Shown in pieces: positions 33,606 to 42,636 of a stretch of 64,000 nucleotides of DNA. Source of the stretch: Psychroserpens ponticola. Lineage in GTDB: Bacteria > Bacteroidota > Bacteroidia > Flavobacteriales > Flavobacteriaceae. The stretch's first letter is position 1, and each line of letters starts with the position of its first letter. The notes below the pieces were generated by a model. It ran no database searches, was not told where the DNA came from, and saw only the letters and a program-made list of their open reading frames with translations. The DNA lies in NCBI RefSeq assembly GCF_023556315.2, contig NZ_CP116221.1, positions 496,001 through 560,000 on the forward strand, read 5' to 3'. A program made the translations under genes and the position numbers.

Positions 33606-35576
33606 TTAATGTCTTGATAAATAATTATGCGTGTTTTCTCTAGCGATGAGGTCAAAAGTTTCTTCATCTAATACCGCTTTTGCTTCAGTATATAGGTCTT
33701 TGTCTGAATTGTGATTTCGAACAACATAAAAATCTGTTCCGTAAAGAATGTGACTTCTCAGTCGATTTCTTCCTTTTAAGTGTGATGCTTTTTTGTTTGG
33801 AGAACTTTCAGCCAAATAATTTAGATGTTGTTTTTTATAGTTTTTACCTTTTTGTAGTGTTTGTTTTAATAAAGGATAAATAGAAGGTTTACTTATGATA
33901 TAACTTAAATCAGCATAAAAATTTGTGTACTGCATCAACATACTCGTTATGATTGAATACCAATCAGTATCATGCCATAAGCTATTAATTTTATCATGCG
34001 AAAATTGATTGTTATTGTTTTTCATGAATAGAATGCCTTCATCTGGATTTTTAATAATACGCCTGCTGTAAACATCACGATCAGTTTCTAAGAACTTAAT
34101 CCATTCTTCTTCTCCACCATAATGTGCTAAGCATATTTTGAGGTTACTTAAATTATAACTTAACGGAGTATTATCATCCTTATAACCGAATAAATTTTTA
34201 ATCTCATCATCTTTAATTGTTTTTAAGACTTCTTTGAAGAGTTGCTCTTCAAGCAGACACAGATAGTTTAAAGGGTGAGTGAAGTTAAATTGTATGTCTA
34301 CATTTTTTGTTTGTGGTAATAACATAGGTTGTGACTCATTTTCAGGCTTTGTTCTGTCAGCATAGTATTGTTTAAAAACGGGATGGTAATTCCATGTCTT
34401 TTTCTTTTTGCCACGATAATAAATAACACCAATAACACAATGAGTCATTATTGGAATATTATTTTCTGAAGCATACCTCCATACAGGAAGTAAAAGTTCA
34501 TCAAAAACATAATATCCTAATGCTGGATATATCTTAAATCCACTAAAATTGCGATCTTCCATGTAAGTTTTTACAAAACAGTCTTTAAGTTTCATGCGAT
34601 CATTAACAATTTCGTAATCAAAAAAGGCTGTTTTTTCTTTTGCCATACGTCTAGGATCTAAGAAAAGAAATGGATAATATGATGCTGATTCATTTTTTTT
34701 TGCCTTTGATATTCTATTTGTTTTCACAAATTCCCACAATTCTCGCATTTGGTACTTGTAGGTGTCACTATAATCATATTCAGTCCATCCATCAATATCT
34801 TTTTTTAATTTTGTTTCCTTAAGGTTTTCAGCCTTTGAGTTTAGCATGTTCTTAGTCATCTTAGTTTTTCCAGCTCCCATTTCTTCCATATCCATCGGTA
34901 GTATTACCATTTTAGAATTATGAGGTAGTTGGAAAAGAGCGCGTTGTGCGACTTGTTGTTGTGAGTTATAAAGAGAAAAACGTCCCATTAAAAGGTAGCG
35001 TTCAAGTAATTCTACACCTTTTGGACTAATAATTTTATTAAAAATGGGAAAGAGACTCTTCAAAGCAAACCATAGAAATCTACGACTCCAGTTAATGAAA
35101 ATAATAACATAAGTAACCCAAATAATCTTCCAGAAAACAGGCAGTTCAAAATACAAATAGTATGTTGATAGCCATATTTTGGTTTTACTTAAAAAACGAT
35201 TAATATCATTATCTAAACCAAGAATATAAGCTAGGAATTCAACGGTGTAAAAAAATGCAATTAAAGAAACTATAAAAATGATTAACTTATATGGAATGTA
35301 TAAATATGGTTTAGATTTTAAGCTATAATGAAAATCTGTTTGACGTTTCTTTTTTCTTCGTTCATGATAAATTTTTTCCCAACTTTCGTCATCACTTTTT
35401 ATAGGAAATTTTGAACTGTTTTTATGTCGATAATAGTTTTTAGCTAAGGTTACAATCCATTGCGTATGAACGAGATAGTATAATGGCCAAGGAACAATAG
35501 TCTTTGCAAGAAATGGTGGTACAAAATGACTTGTGAATACGTGTGTATGTGCATTAGTTATCTTTTTTTTTGACAT
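33606..35576 (-). CDS. Amidohydrolase-like protein with inserted membrane segment
   Basis: This 656-residue protein begins MSKKKITNAHTHVF, the HxH metal motif (H10, H12) of amidohydrolase_2-type TIM barrels. The remaining pieces of the barrel come only after residue 200: IPIMTHCVIG, LKICLAHYGGEEEW and HILYGTDFYVV, with the last aspartate as a usual ligand. Between them lie two hydrophobic helices (about 96-119 and 146-165) and a basic segment. Thus the first barrel strand is separated from the rest by a membrane hairpin. It is a single gene, convergent with the efflux operon. The substrate is unknown. Confidence 0.7.
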   Translation of the reverse strand: MSKKKITNAHTHVFTSHFVPPFLAKTIVPWPLYYLVHTQWIVTLAKNYYRHKNSSKFPIKSDDESWEKIYHERRKKKRQTDFHYSLKSKPYLYIPYKLIIFIVSLIAFFYTVEFLAYILGLDNDINRFLSKTKIWLSTYYLYFELPVFWKIIWVTYVIIFINWSRRFLWFALKSLFPIFNKIISPKGVELLERYLLMGRFSLYNSQQQVAQRALFQLPHNSKMVILPMDMEEMGAGKTKMTKNMLNSKAENLKETKLKKDIDGWTEYDYSDTYKYQMRELWEFVKTNRISKAKKNESASYYPFLFLDPRRMAKEKTAFFDYEIVNDRMKLKDCFVKTYMEDRNFSGFKIYPALGYYVFDELLLPVWRYASENNIPIMTHCVIGVIYYRGKKKKTWNYHPVFKQYYADRTKPENESQPMLLPQTKNVDIQFNFTHPLNYLCLLEEQLFKEVLKTIKDDEIKNLFGYKDDNTPLSYNLSNLKICLAHYGGEEEWIKFLETDRDVYSRRIIKNPDEGILFMKNNNNQFSHDKINSLWHDTDWYSIITSMLMQYTNFYADLSYIISKPSIYPLLKQTLQKGKNYKKQHLNYLAESSPNKKASHLKGRNRLRSHILYGTDFYVVRNHNSDKDLYTEAKAVLDEETFDLIARENTHNYLSRH

Positions 35577-35802
35577 TCTTTTTCGTGTAACTTATTGGTA
35601 TACAGTAAATTTAATGTAAAATTTAGGAATAATTCAAGTATTTGAGTTTTTTTGTCAATTAGTTGTTGCGTAATTATTAATTTAAAAATTAAACCATAAT
35701 GCAAAAGAAACTAAAACTTAAATATTGCAAAAAAAGACAATTATTGAGTGTTGAATTAAATTCCTTTAGCTCTCTAAATTATTTGTTTTTTATTTTTGTA
35801 AT
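35577..35802. promoter_or_regulatory. Divergent intergenic region with TATTTTTG box
   Basis: A Bacteroidota -7-type box TATTTTTG lies at 35791-35798, only 4 bp before the ATG of the methyltransferase gene. If used, it would give a leaderless or nearly leaderless mRNA. No good -33 element is visible at the right distance. The rest of the region is plain AT-rich sequence. Confidence 0.35.
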
Positions 35803-36261
35803 ATGAATGACAATTTCAAAAATGAATTCTTCGGAATAGGAATCCAAAACGGTAAAACTCCAGAAAACTTAGGTGTGCTTTGGAGATCTGCTCAAAATTT
35901 AGGTGCTAGTTTTATTTTTACAATTGGAAATCGCTATGCTAAACAAGCTTGTGATACACATAATGCTGTAAATGCAATGCCTTATTTTCATTATAAAACC
36001 TTTGATGATTTTTTAATTAATATGCCTAAAGGGACTAGACTGGTTGGTGTAGAGTTGACTGATGCAGCAGAAAATTTAGAAACCTTTCATCATCCAAGAC
36101 GATGTGTGTATCTGCTAGGCGCAGAAGATCATGGTTTGTCTAATCAAGCCATTAAAAAAAGTCATTTTTTAGTAAAGTTTAAATCGCAATTAAGTCTAAA
36201 TGTTTCAGTTGCTGGAAGTATTGTGATGTATGATAGAGGAATAAACAAACCAAGGTCGTAA
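35803..36261 (+). CDS. TrmH/SpoU-family RNA 2'-O-methyltransferase
   Basis: This 152-residue SPOUT protein has the family's three motifs: PENLGVLWRSAQNLGAS (motif 1), YLLGAEDHGLSNQAI (motif 2) and LSLNVSVAGSIVMYD (motif 3, forming the knot that binds S-adenosylmethionine). It methylates a ribose 2'-OH in tRNA or rRNA in the cytoplasm. The length matches the minimal TrmL-like group without a substrate-binding extension, but the exact target base cannot be assigned. It lies 27 bp before era. Confidence 0.82.
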   Translation: MNDNFKNEFFGIGIQNGKTPENLGVLWRSAQNLGASFIFTIGNRYAKQACDTHNAVNAMPYFHYKTFDDFLINMPKGTRLVGVELTDAAENLETFHHPRRCVYLLGAEDHGLSNQAIKKSHFLVKFKSQLSLNVSVAGSIVMYDRGINKPRS

Positions 36262-36288
36262 CTTTGTAGTCTAGTTTAAAAGCATATT

Positions 36289-37173
36289 ATGAGTCATAAA
36301 GCAGGTTTTGTTAATATTATTGGAAATCCTAATGTAGGTAAGTCTACGCTTATGAATGCATTTATTGGTGAGAAATTATCAATCATTACATCAAAGGCGC
36401 AAACCACAAGACATCGTATTTTAGGAATAGTTAATGGCGAGGATTTTCAAGTTATTCTAAGTGATACACCAGGAATCATCAAACCAGCTTATGAGTTACA
36501 AGCGTCTATGATGGATTTTGTAAAGTCAGCTTTTGATGATGCAGATGTATTGGTTTATATGGTTGAAATCGGTGAAAAAGAATTAAAAGATGAAGCCTTT
36601 TTTAATAAAATTCAAAATTCAAAAATTCCAGTTTTATTATTACTTAATAAAATAGATAACTCTAATCAAGAACAATTAGAAGAACAAGCAGAACTATGGC
36701 AAAGTAAGGTGCCTAATGCAGAATTCTTTCCAATTTCTGCGTTGCAAGGGTTTAATGTTCAGAATGTATTTGATAGAATTATAGAATTATTACCAGAATC
36801 GCCAGCCTTCTATCCTAAAGATCAATTAACAGATAAACCTGAGCGATTTTTTGTAAACGAAGCCATTCGTGAGAAAATTCTAATGCATTATAAAAAGGAA
36901 ATTCCTTATGCTGTTGAAGTAGATACCGAAGAGTTTTTTGAAGAAGAAAATATTATCAGAATGCGTTCGGTAATTATGGTTGAACGTGAGACTCAAAAAG
37001 GAATTATTATAGGACATAAAGGTTCGGCTCTTAAACGTGTTGGTGTAGAAGCTAGAAAGGATTTAGAAAAATTCTTTGGCAAACAAGTACATTTAGAACT
37101 CTATGTAAAAGTCAATAAGAATTGGAGAAGCGATCAACGACAATTGAGACGTTTTGGATATAACCAAAAGTAG
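36289..37173 (+). CDS. era: GTPase Era
   Basis: This 294-residue GTPase has G1 GNPNVGKST, switch motif TTRHR, G3 DTPG and G4 NKID, followed by a C-terminal KH domain with GIIIGHKGSALKRVG. Length and layout are those of Era, which binds the 3' end of 16S rRNA and helps mature the 30S subunit. It is probably co-transcribed with the methyltransferase gene. Confidence 0.95.
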   Translation: MSHKAGFVNIIGNPNVGKSTLMNAFIGEKLSIITSKAQTTRHRILGIVNGEDFQVILSDTPGIIKPAYELQASMMDFVKSAFDDADVLVYMVEIGEKELKDEAFFNKIQNSKIPVLLLLNKIDNSNQEQLEEQAELWQSKVPNAEFFPISALQGFNVQNVFDRIIELLPESPAFYPKDQLTDKPERFFVNEAIREKILMHYKKEIPYAVEVDTEEFFEEENIIRMRSVIMVERETQKGIIIGHKGSALKRVGVEARKDLEKFFGKQVHLELYVKVNKNWRSDQRQLRRFGYNQK

Positions 37174-37174
37174 A

Positions 37175-37693
37175 TTACAGTTCTGTATGTATCCCTTTGC
37201 TTCTTAGTGTGTCACGCATAAAGTGATGTAATTGTTGCATTTCATTCATTCCCGTTTTTTTTCCAATACGTCCACCAAAATAAAGGGCAAACCAAATAAC
37301 AATTGTAAACAAGGCAAAAAATAATTGAAAGGCGTAGCTATGACCTAAAGACCAATTAACGTAAGCCCAAGTTCCAAAGGCTATAAAAAGTCCAGCTATT
37401 AAAAAGTGAAAAAACATAAACATGGTCCAAACTGTTGGATTTGGTCCAAATAAGCCATGAATGGTACTGCCTTCTTTGTCGTATTCGTTATTAATTTCTA
37501 AATGCAATTGAGGCGACCAAAAATGCTGTTTAGCTTTAGGGATTCTAATAAAAACATGGTCATCAATACGTGATACTATAAAATCTGATTGAGTAACTTT
37601 TGTGTCTTCAAATAATTGTAAAAGTATCTCGTTTTCATGTGCGACTTTAAACTTAAATCGAGGTCTTAATACAATTTCGTTAGCTGTAGCCAT
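37175..37693 (-). CDS. Hypothetical membrane protein between era and der
   Basis: This 172-residue protein has a soluble N-terminal half (about 1-90, with FIVSRIDDHVFIRIPKAKQHFWSPQLHLEIN) and two membrane helices (about 92-115 and 122-143). It ends with a charged tail, MNEMQQLHHFMRDTLRSKG. I do not recognise a named family. It is encoded opposite to era and der, ending 2 bp from the era stop. Inference: a conserved flavobacterial membrane protein; no function is proposed. Confidence 0.6.
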   Translation of the reverse strand: MATANEIVLRPRFKFKVAHENEILLQLFEDTKVTQSDFIVSRIDDHVFIRIPKAKQHFWSPQLHLEINNEYDKEGSTIHGLFGPNPTVWTMFMFFHFLIAGLFIAFGTWAYVNWSLGHSYAFQLFFALFTIVIWFALYFGGRIGKKTGMNEMQQLHHFMRDTLRSKGIHTEL

Positions 37694-37791
37694 TAGATGT
37701 TTTATAGTATTTCAAATTACTGTTTTTTATTCATAAAAAGAATTCATTTCATGTTTAACGTAAAATTGATGCTACATCAGTACTTATTTAG

Positions 37792-37799
37792 TACATTTG
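37792..37799 (+). promoter_or_regulatory. -7 element of the der promoter
   Basis: TACATTTG followed by CAG fits the Bacteroidota -7 consensus TAnnTTTG, 41 bp before the der start codon. A TTG about 23 bp upstream could be the -33 element, slightly further than usual. Confidence 0.5.
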
Positions 37800-37840
37800 C
37801 AGCCGCTTACAGGATATGTAATGCAGATAAAATATAAGTT

Positions 37841-39148
37841 ATGAGTAATATAGTTGCTATTGTAGGAAGACCAAATGTTGGAAAGTCAACATTTTTTAAT
37901 CGATTAATTCAACGTCGTGAAGCCATTGTTGATGCTGTTAGTGGAGTGACTAGAGATAGGCATTATGGGAAGAGTGATTGGAATGGAAAAGAATTTTCAT
38001 TAATTGATACAGGTGGATATGTTAAAGGAAGTGATGATGCTTTTGAAGCCGAAATTGATAAACAGGTTGAATTAGCCATAGATGAAGCCGATGCTATCAT
38101 CTTTATGGTAGATGTCGAAACTGGTGTCACAGGAATGGATGAAGATGTAGCGAGATTGCTTCGTAAAGTTGACAAGCCCGTATTTTTAGCTGTTAATAAG
38201 GTTGATAATGGAAAACGTTCAGAAGATGCTGTTGAATTTTACTCATTAGGATTAGGAGAGTATTATACCATTGCAAGTATTAATGGAAGTGGAACAGGTG
38301 ATCTTCTTGATGCTTTAGTTGAAGCTTTGCCAGAGCAAGAAGAAGAGGAAGAGAAAGACGAATTGCCGCGTTTTGCTGTTGTTGGTCGCCCAAATGCAGG
38401 AAAATCTTCTTTTATAAATGCATTAATTGGAGAAGATAGATATATCGTAACTGATATTGCAGGAACCACACGAGATTCTATAGATACTAAATATAATCGC
38501 TTCGGATTTGAATTTAACTTAGTGGATACAGCTGGTATTAGAAGAAAATCAAAAGTTAGAGAAGATTTAGAGTTTTATTCTGTAATGCGAAGCGTTAGAG
38601 CGATTGAGCATTGTGATGTGTGTCTTGTCGTTTTAGATGCTACTAGAGGTTTTGATGGTCAAGTACAAAATATCTTTTGGTTGGCACAACGTAACCGAAA
38701 AGGAATAGTAATACTCGTTAATAAATGGGATTTAGTAGTTAAAGACACGATGACTATGCGTGATTTTGAACGAAAAATTAGAAAAGAAATAGAACCATTT
38801 ACTGATGTACCTATTGTTTTTATTTCTGTACTAAATAAACAACGTATTTTTAAAGCCATAGAAACTGCTGTAGAAGTTTATAATAACCGAACTAAAAAAA
38901 TTAAGACAAGTAAGCTTAATGAAGTATTACTACCAATAATAGAAAATTATCCACCTCCAGCGTATAAAGGTAAATTTGTAAAGATTAAGTATATCATGCA
39001 ATTGCCAACACCTCAGCCACAATTCGCATTTTTCTGTAATTTACCTCAGTATGTAAGAGATGCATATAAGCGTTATTTAGAAAATCAATTAAGAGATCAT
39101 TTTGATTTCAAAGGTGTTCCTATTAGTATTTATATGCGTAAGAAATAA
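37841..39148 (+). CDS. der: GTPase Der (EngA)
   Basis: This 435-residue protein has two tandem GTPase domains, with P-loops GRPNVGKST (about 9-17) and GRPNAGKSS (about 184-192), and DTGG and DTAG G3 motifs. A C-terminal KH-like domain includes [18 protein letters not shown]. Tandem G domains are unique to Der, which is essential for 50S subunit assembly. It is transcribed alone, with a terminator after it. Confidence 0.96.
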   Translation: MSNIVAIVGRPNVGKSTFFNRLIQRREAIVDAVSGVTRDRHYGKSDWNGKEFSLIDTGGYVKGSDDAFEAEIDKQVELAIDEADAIIFMVDVETGVTGMDEDVARLLRKVDKPVFLAVNKVDNGKRSEDAVEFYSLGLGEYYTIASINGSGTGDLLDALVEALPEQEEEEEKDELPRFAVVGRPNAGKSSFINALIGEDRYIVTDIAGTTRDSIDTKYNRFGFEFNLVDTAGIRRKSKVREDLEFYSVMRSVRAIEHCDVCLVVLDATRGFDGQVQNIFWLAQRNRKGIVILVNKWDLVVKDTMTMRDFERKIRKEIEPFTDVPIVFISVLNKQRIFKAIETAVEVYNNRTKKIKTSKLNEVLLPIIENYPPPAYKGKFVKIKYIMQLPTPQPQFAFFCNLPQYVRDAYKRYLENQLRDHFDFKGVPISIYMRKK

Positions 39149-39176
39149 AGATGGATTTAATGATTTGATAATCAGG

Positions 39177-39210
39177 GCACTTTTTCATTTTTGGAATAGT
39201 GCTTTTTTTT
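39177..39210 (+). terminator. Terminator of der
   Basis: A short stem GCACT/AGTGC (39177-39181 and 39198-39202) is followed by eight T residues. The stem is weak but correctly placed, 28 bp after the der stop. Confidence 0.5.
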
Positions 39211-39214
39211 GTTT

Positions 39215-39274
39215 ACTAACAACTAACAACTAACAACTAACAACTAACAACTAACAACTAACAACTAACAACTA
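39215..39274. repeat. Heptanucleotide tandem repeat (AACTAAC)n
   Basis: About eight near-perfect copies of the 7-bp unit AACTAAC run from the der terminator into the stop codon of the TPM-domain gene. A seven-base unit changes frame when copies are gained or lost, but here it lies at or after the stop codon, so it would mainly affect the 3' UTR. Confidence 0.85.
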
Positions 39275-40123
39275 CCAGCTTCCACCAGCTCCTCCTCCAG
39301 AGAATCCTCCTCCACCTCCGAAGCCTCCAAAACCACCACTAGAACTCCCTCCACTAAATCCGCCACCAAAGCTTCCGCTAGAGCTTCTTCCATAGCTGCC
39401 ACGTCCCATGTTGCTTAGGATAATGGCATCAAGTATGCTAGTTCCATTAGTGTGATTGCCACCCTTTCCATTGTTTCCATCACGTCTATTTTTAGAAATG
39501 GCAATTAGGAAAATAATAAAAATTATAAATAAGAAAATGAAGATTATAAATGGAAATTCATTAGAGTTAGCTTCTGTATTACTTTGATATTTACCTGATA
39601 ATACTTCAAAGATTGCATCTGTACCTTTATTGAGTCCTTGGTAATAATCTTCTTTTTTGAACTCAGGAATAATTACATTTCTTATAAGTTCTCCTGTAAT
39701 TCCTGCTGTAAGTCTGTCTTCAACACCATAACCTGGAGAAATCCATATCTTACGATCATTACTAGCCAATAAAATGAAAACACCATTGTCTTCTTTGGCT
39801 TGTCCAATTCCCCATTTCTGACCCCATTTTGGAGTTAATAAACCAATATTTTCTCCCTTGGTTGTAGGAATTATGACAACTATAACCTCTGTTGAAGTCG
39901 AGTCGTTATAATTTTTTAGTTTATCATATAGTTGTTTGTATTCGCTTTGGGATAAAGTGTTTGTACTATCAATTACAGGTGGAATGAAATTTGGTTTTTC
40001 CGGAATATTGTACTGCGCAAATAAAGAGAAAGAGCATACTAAAAGTAATACTGTTAGTAAATGTTTTAGTCTCCTTTTGTAAACATTTGAATTTCTGATG
40101 TTTTTATGAATTGATATTAACAT
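39272..40123 (-). CDS. TPM-domain membrane protein with Gly/Ser-rich tail
   Basis: This 283-residue protein has a signal or anchor helix (about 20-36, ending LFAQ) and a TPM domain (about 40-180). Signatures are PPVIDSTNTLSQSEYKQL, STEVIVVIIPTT, WGIGQAKEDNGVFILLA and ISPGYGVEDRLT. A second membrane helix (about 195-212) and a glycine/serine-rich tail ending GGGAGGSW follow. This is the YgcG layout. TPM domains are often found beside LemA and are linked to envelope or photosystem maintenance. It is the last gene of the lemA-TPM-TPM operon. Confidence 0.85.
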   Translation of the reverse strand: MLISIHKNIRNSNVYKRRLKHLLTVLLLVCSFSLFAQYNIPEKPNFIPPVIDSTNTLSQSEYKQLYDKLKNYNDSTSTEVIVVIIPTTKGENIGLLTPKWGQKWGIGQAKEDNGVFILLASNDRKIWISPGYGVEDRLTAGITGELIRNVIIPEFKKEDYYQGLNKGTDAIFEVLSGKYQSNTEANSNEFPFIIFIFLFIIFIIFLIAISKNRRDGNNGKGGNHTNGTSILDAIILSNMGRGSYGRSSSGSFGGGFSGGSSSGGFGGFGGGGGFSGGGAGGSW

Positions 40124-40128
40124 GTTAT

Positions 40129-40566
40129 TTATCCTTTTGAAATATCATCGGTTAATTCATTTACATCACCATGAATCCAAGGGAAATGAGTTTCTAACTG
40201 TTTGCCAGCTTTCAGAACTCCATCAATAAGCCCTTGCTTAAAATCACCATTTTTAAAATGAGATTGCATAACATCTTTTGTACAGTCCCAGAAATCTGAA
40301 GGTACAACATCGTTGATACCTTTATCACCATAAATTACAAATGTTTTGTCTTCAACAGCAACATAAATTAATACGCCATTTTGTTGTTTGGTATTGTCCA
40401 TTTTAAGATAATGAAAGACTTCCATTGCACGATCAAAAGCATCCTTATTTGAAGTTTTTTCAAGATGAACTCTAATCTCTCCAGAAGTGTTTTGTTCAGC
40501 AGTTCGAATTGCTTTAATAATGTCTTGCTCTTCTTGAGCAGTAAGAAAGGCTTCAATTTTAGACAT
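40129..40566 (-). CDS. TPM-domain protein without membrane helices
   Basis: This 145-residue cytoplasmic-looking TPM protein has TAQEEQDIIKAIRTAEQNTSGEIRVHLEK, NGVLIYVAVEDKTFVIYGDKGIND and a helical C-terminus, the usual domain in full. I start it at MSKIEAF (40566), one base after the lemA stop, rather than at the upstream ATG inside lemA. It probably works with LemA and the membrane-bound TPM protein encoded on either side. Confidence 0.82.
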   Translation of the reverse strand: MSKIEAFLTAQEEQDIIKAIRTAEQNTSGEIRVHLEKTSNKDAFDRAMEVFHYLKMDNTKQQNGVLIYVAVEDKTFVIYGDKGINDVVPSDFWDCTKDVMQSHFKNGDFKQGLIDGVLKAGKQLETHFPWIHGDVNELTDDISKG

Positions 40567-40567
40567 C

Positions 40568-41170
40568 TTAATTGTCAAAATCAAATTCTACATCAACTGG
40601 TTTTTCAGCTCCAACTTCAGCATCAAAATAAGGCTTGTCATCAAAGTTTAAAACTCCAGCTAATAAAGAGTTTGGAAACTCTTTTACATGAATGTTATAA
40701 GGCTTGATAGCTTCATTATAACGTGTTCTTGCAGTTTGAATTGTGTTTTCAGTACTAGTTAACTCGTCTTGAAGTTTTAAGAAATTTTGATTTGATTTTA
40801 AATCAGGATAACGCTCAACAGTCACTAATAAACTTTTTAAAGCACCACTTAAACCTCCTTGAACTTGGTTATATTGTGCCAATTGTTCTGGAGTTACGTT
40901 TGAAGGGTCAATATTTATTGAAGTTGCTTTTGCTCGAGCTTCAATCACATCCTTTAATGTGTTACGTTCAAAATCTGCAGCCCCTTTTACCGTGTTTACT
41001 AGATTGCCAATAAGGTCATTACGTCGTTGGTAAGAGGTTTGAACATTTCCCCAAGCTTCACTTACACCTTCGTTAAGTTGAACTGCTGTGTTATTAAATC
41101 CTTTAACCCAAGAATAGGATCCGAGTACAATTACTGCAATTATAATAACAGGAATAAGCCATTTTTTCAT
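40568..41170 (-). CDS. LemA family protein
   Basis: This 200-residue protein has one N-terminal membrane helix (about 4-22) and a long helical domain with family signatures NEGVSEAWGNVQTSYQRRND, LVNTVKGAADFE and the C-terminal RYNEAIKPYNIHVKEFPNSL. LemA proteins are membrane-anchored helical bundles of uncertain function, nearly always encoded beside TPM proteins, as here. It is the first gene of the three-gene unit. Confidence 0.9.
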   Translation of the reverse strand: MKKWLIPVIIIAVIVLGSYSWVKGFNNTAVQLNEGVSEAWGNVQTSYQRRNDLIGNLVNTVKGAADFERNTLKDVIEARAKATSINIDPSNVTPEQLAQYNQVQGGLSGALKSLLVTVERYPDLKSNQNFLKLQDELTSTENTIQTARTRYNEAIKPYNIHVKEFPNSLLAGVLNFDDKPYFDAEVGAEKPVDVEFDFDN

Positions 41171-41182
41171 AATGATATAGTT

Positions 41183-41512
41183 TTAAAGTTGTGTTTTGAT
41201 TTTAATAAGCTGCGCTTTTATGCCTTCTAACTTATTGATAATTTCAAAGTTGTTTAATGATTTTTGCTTTTCCTCTTTGAGATGTGTTTTTGCACCTTCC
41301 AATGTGAAACCACGTTCTTTGACTAAGTGATAAATAAACTGAAGATTTTTAATATCTTCAGGAGTAAACTTTCGATTTCCTTTGGCGTTTTTCTTAGGTT
41401 TAATAGCATCAAATTCTTTTTCCCAAAATCGAATTAAGGAGGTGTTTACACCAAAAGCTTTAGCGACTTCGCCAATATTGTAATATCGTTTTTCAGGTAA
41501 ATCTATATGCAT
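41183..41512 (-). CDS. MerR-family transcriptional regulator
   Basis: This 109-residue protein has a MerR-type winged helix (about 8-80): YNIGEVAKAFGVNTSLIRFWEKEF, then KKNAKGNRKFTPEDIKNLQFIYHLVKERGFTLEGAK. A short C-terminal coiled coil for dimerisation follows. No sensor domain is present. Its start overlaps the stop of the M23 peptidase by one base, so the two are translationally coupled. A role in regulating envelope genes is suggested only by the neighbours. Confidence 0.85.
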   Translation of the reverse strand: MHIDLPEKRYYNIGEVAKAFGVNTSLIRFWEKEFDAIKPKKNAKGNRKFTPEDIKNLQFIYHLVKERGFTLEGAKTHLKEEKQKSLNNFEIINKLEGIKAQLIKIKTQL

Positions 41513-42483
41513 TAGTCTAAGGATTGATTTTCTAAAGATGCTTTCTCTAACAGTCTTGCATATTCGTCCGCAGAAAGGTTTCCGTAGTAAAAGTTTATTG
41601 GATTGATACGTTCTCCGTCTTTGAATACTTCATAATGAAGATGAGGTGCTTCTGATCGTCCTGTACTTCCTACAAAACCAATTAAATCACCACGTTTTAC
41701 TTTTTGATTTGAACGTACATTGTATTTATATAAATGTGCATAAAGCGACATGTAGCCATAACCATGATCTATTCTAATATGTTTTCCATAACCAGATGCA
41801 TTATTATCTGCACGAGTTATTTTGCCATCACCAGAAGCATATACAGGTGTACCTCTTGGTGCAGTAAAGTCCATTCCAAAGTGAAATTTTCTAACCTTTG
41901 TAAAAGGATCTGTTCTGTAACCATAACCAGAAGCCATATGTTTTAAATCTTCATTTTTCACAGGTTGAATAGCTGGAATTGCTGATAAAAATTTCTCTTT
42001 GTCTTCGGCTAAAACAGCAATCTCATCTAAAGATTTTGATTGAACAACAATCGCCTTTTGAAGTAAATCTAAACGTTTGTTACTTTCAATAATTAGTTTT
42101 GAATTGTCGTAACCTTCATATTTTTTGTACCTGTTAATACCACCAAAACCTGCTCTTCGTTGTTCTGAAGGTATTGGATTGGCTTCAAAATACAATCTGT
42201 AAATCGCATTATCGCGTTCTTCAACACTTTCTAAAACAGTAAAAGCATTGTCAACACGCTTATTAATAAGTTTGTATTGTAATTCTAAATTAGCGAGTTC
42301 TCTTTTTAGAGCACGTTCTTTAGGTGATTCAATATATTGGCTAGCAATAAAAACGAAAAGAAATCCAAATAAAGCTGATGCAAGAACAAACAACAAAGCA
42401 AACTTTATTGTAGTTCTTTTTTTGCGCTCTATTTTTCGGTAAGAAAGCGTTTCAGAATCGTAATAATATTTTACTTTAGCCAT
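41512..42483 (-). CDS. M23 family peptidoglycan endopeptidase
   Basis: This 323-residue protein has an N-terminal membrane anchor (about 26-48), a coiled-coil stretch (about 60-150) and a C-terminal lysostaphin-type M23 domain. Metal ligands are visible in KFHFGMDFTAPRGTPVYA (HxxxD) and APHLHYEVFKDGERINP (HxH). The coiled coil plus M23 layout is like that of EnvC or MepM-type proteins. It either cuts peptidoglycan cross-links or activates amidases in the periplasm. It is divergent from alaS. Confidence 0.88.
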   Translation of the reverse strand: MAKVKYYYDSETLSYRKIERKKRTTIKFALLFVLASALFGFLFVFIASQYIESPKERALKRELANLELQYKLINKRVDNAFTVLESVEERDNAIYRLYFEANPIPSEQRRAGFGGINRYKKYEGYDNSKLIIESNKRLDLLQKAIVVQSKSLDEIAVLAEDKEKFLSAIPAIQPVKNEDLKHMASGYGYRTDPFTKVRKFHFGMDFTAPRGTPVYASGDGKITRADNNASGYGKHIRIDHGYGYMSLYAHLYKYNVRSNQKVKRGDLIGFVGSTGRSEAPHLHYEVFKDGERINPINFYYGNLSADEYARLLEKASLENQSLD

Positions 42484-42636
42484 ATCTTAAAAAGTTCTAT
42501 TTTTGCAGGAATAATAGAACGTAACACAAATATATAAATTGTTTCACACTTTGAAGTCATTTGAACTTTAGTTTTAGTGGTTTTCATTAATTTGGGTGTT
42601 TCAATTTGTTAATTTACAAGGATTTAATTTCTTATT

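Noticed and set aside
39215-39274. Heptamer repeat as a phase-variation switch of the coding sequence
   Set aside because: It lies at and after the stop codon, so changes in copy number would not alter the frame of the protein.
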